Part shown: in pieces, positions 27,070 to 27,082 of the stretch
Layout of the letters: each line of letters begins with the position of its first letter
Numbering within the stretch: position 1 is the stretch's first letter
DNA from: a virus
DNA length: 27,082 bases
Virus record (IMG/VR): IMGVR_UViG_3300045051_000239
Span: 1-27,082 of that record
Direction: 5' to 3' (one strand)
Translations under genes and position numbers: made by a program
Notes under the pieces: generated by a model
The model's database searches: none
What the model saw: only the letters and a program-made list of their open reading frames with translations
What the model was told of the DNA's origin: nothing

Positions 27070-27082
27070 TCTCCATAAATTG

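Larger units (their letters stand above)
26637..27082. other. Non-coding right-end region, candidate origin or early control region
   Basis: 446 bases with no credible gene on either strand. In order it holds a terminator (26654-26677), an inverted repeat (26707-26725), a GC-rich stretch with GTGAG repeats, a perfect 14-bp palindrome (26817-26830), three TGTAACGCA boxes (26850-26887), two reverse boxes (26902-26947), an A/T-rich segment with a 19-A run, two more boxes (27009-27026) and a third palindrome copy (27056-27069). The layout of repeated boxes beside an A/T-rich segment is that of a replication origin or an operator cluster. Confidence 0.6.

Overview
This window is a piece of a tailed double-stranded DNA phage genome, most likely a short-tailed (podovirus-like) phage with a P22-type head and tail-hub plan. 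The evidence is the gene order along the minus strand: small terminase, large terminase, a long P22-type portal, a GroES-like co-chaperonin, scaffold, coat protein, a P22 gp4-like adaptor, a P22 gp10-like 'stabilisation' protein and then a very large virion or fibre protein that runs off the left edge. No integrase, repressor, polymerase or primase is visible, so lifestyle and replication type cannot be decided here. Paired lipobox/Rz-type lysis proteins and sigma70-like promoters indicate a Gram-negative host. Base composition, and resemblance from memory of several small structural proteins to phages of freshwater Burkholderiales, make a betaproteobacterial host plausible but unproven.

Layout, reading the minus strand from right to left. 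Positions 25453-20221 hold packaging, portal, a small helical protein and the GroES-like protein. Positions 20209-17223 hold scaffold, two head-associated proteins and the coat protein, followed by a strong terminator at 17178-17202. Positions 17071-13077 hold a dense run of small genes: beta-rich virion proteins, a candidate holin, a zinc-ribbon protein, the gp4-like adaptor and seven small lysine/arginine-rich proteins, three of which share an ADG-x-A-x-x-GKT-x-G motif. Positions 13069-9244 hold tail and structural proteins, a fibre with YadA-like head repeats and its probable assembly chaperone. Positions 9231-7846 hold an acidic protein made of twenty in-register 20-residue repeats. Positions 7835-5401 hold a membrane/lysis block: three small membrane or lipoproteins, a two-helix membrane protein, Rz with Rz1 nested inside it, and a GH19-type endolysin. 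Positions 5391-1 hold the gp10-like hub protein, a C1q-like protein, a small GNAT-like protein and the giant repeat-bearing protein.

The right end is different. A 338-bp divergent intergenic region carries back-to-back sigma70-type promoters. It is followed by three plus-strand genes of unknown function (179, 48 and 34 residues) separated by two textbook hairpin terminators. The last ~450 bp are non-coding and hold five TGTAACGCA boxes around a 19-A tract and a TTA run, bracketed by two copies of the palindrome GTCTAAGCTTAGAC; a third near-copy lies upstream of the plus-strand promoter. This looks like an origin or control region for early genes lying beyond the window.

The minus-strand genes are tightly packed, with many ATGA/TGATG/TAATG stop-start overlaps, and probably form one long late transcription unit broken only after the coat gene. 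The most interesting unexplained items are the bracketed box array at the right end, the repeated palindrome, the family of small basic proteins with the shared motif, and the 20 x 20-residue repeat protein.
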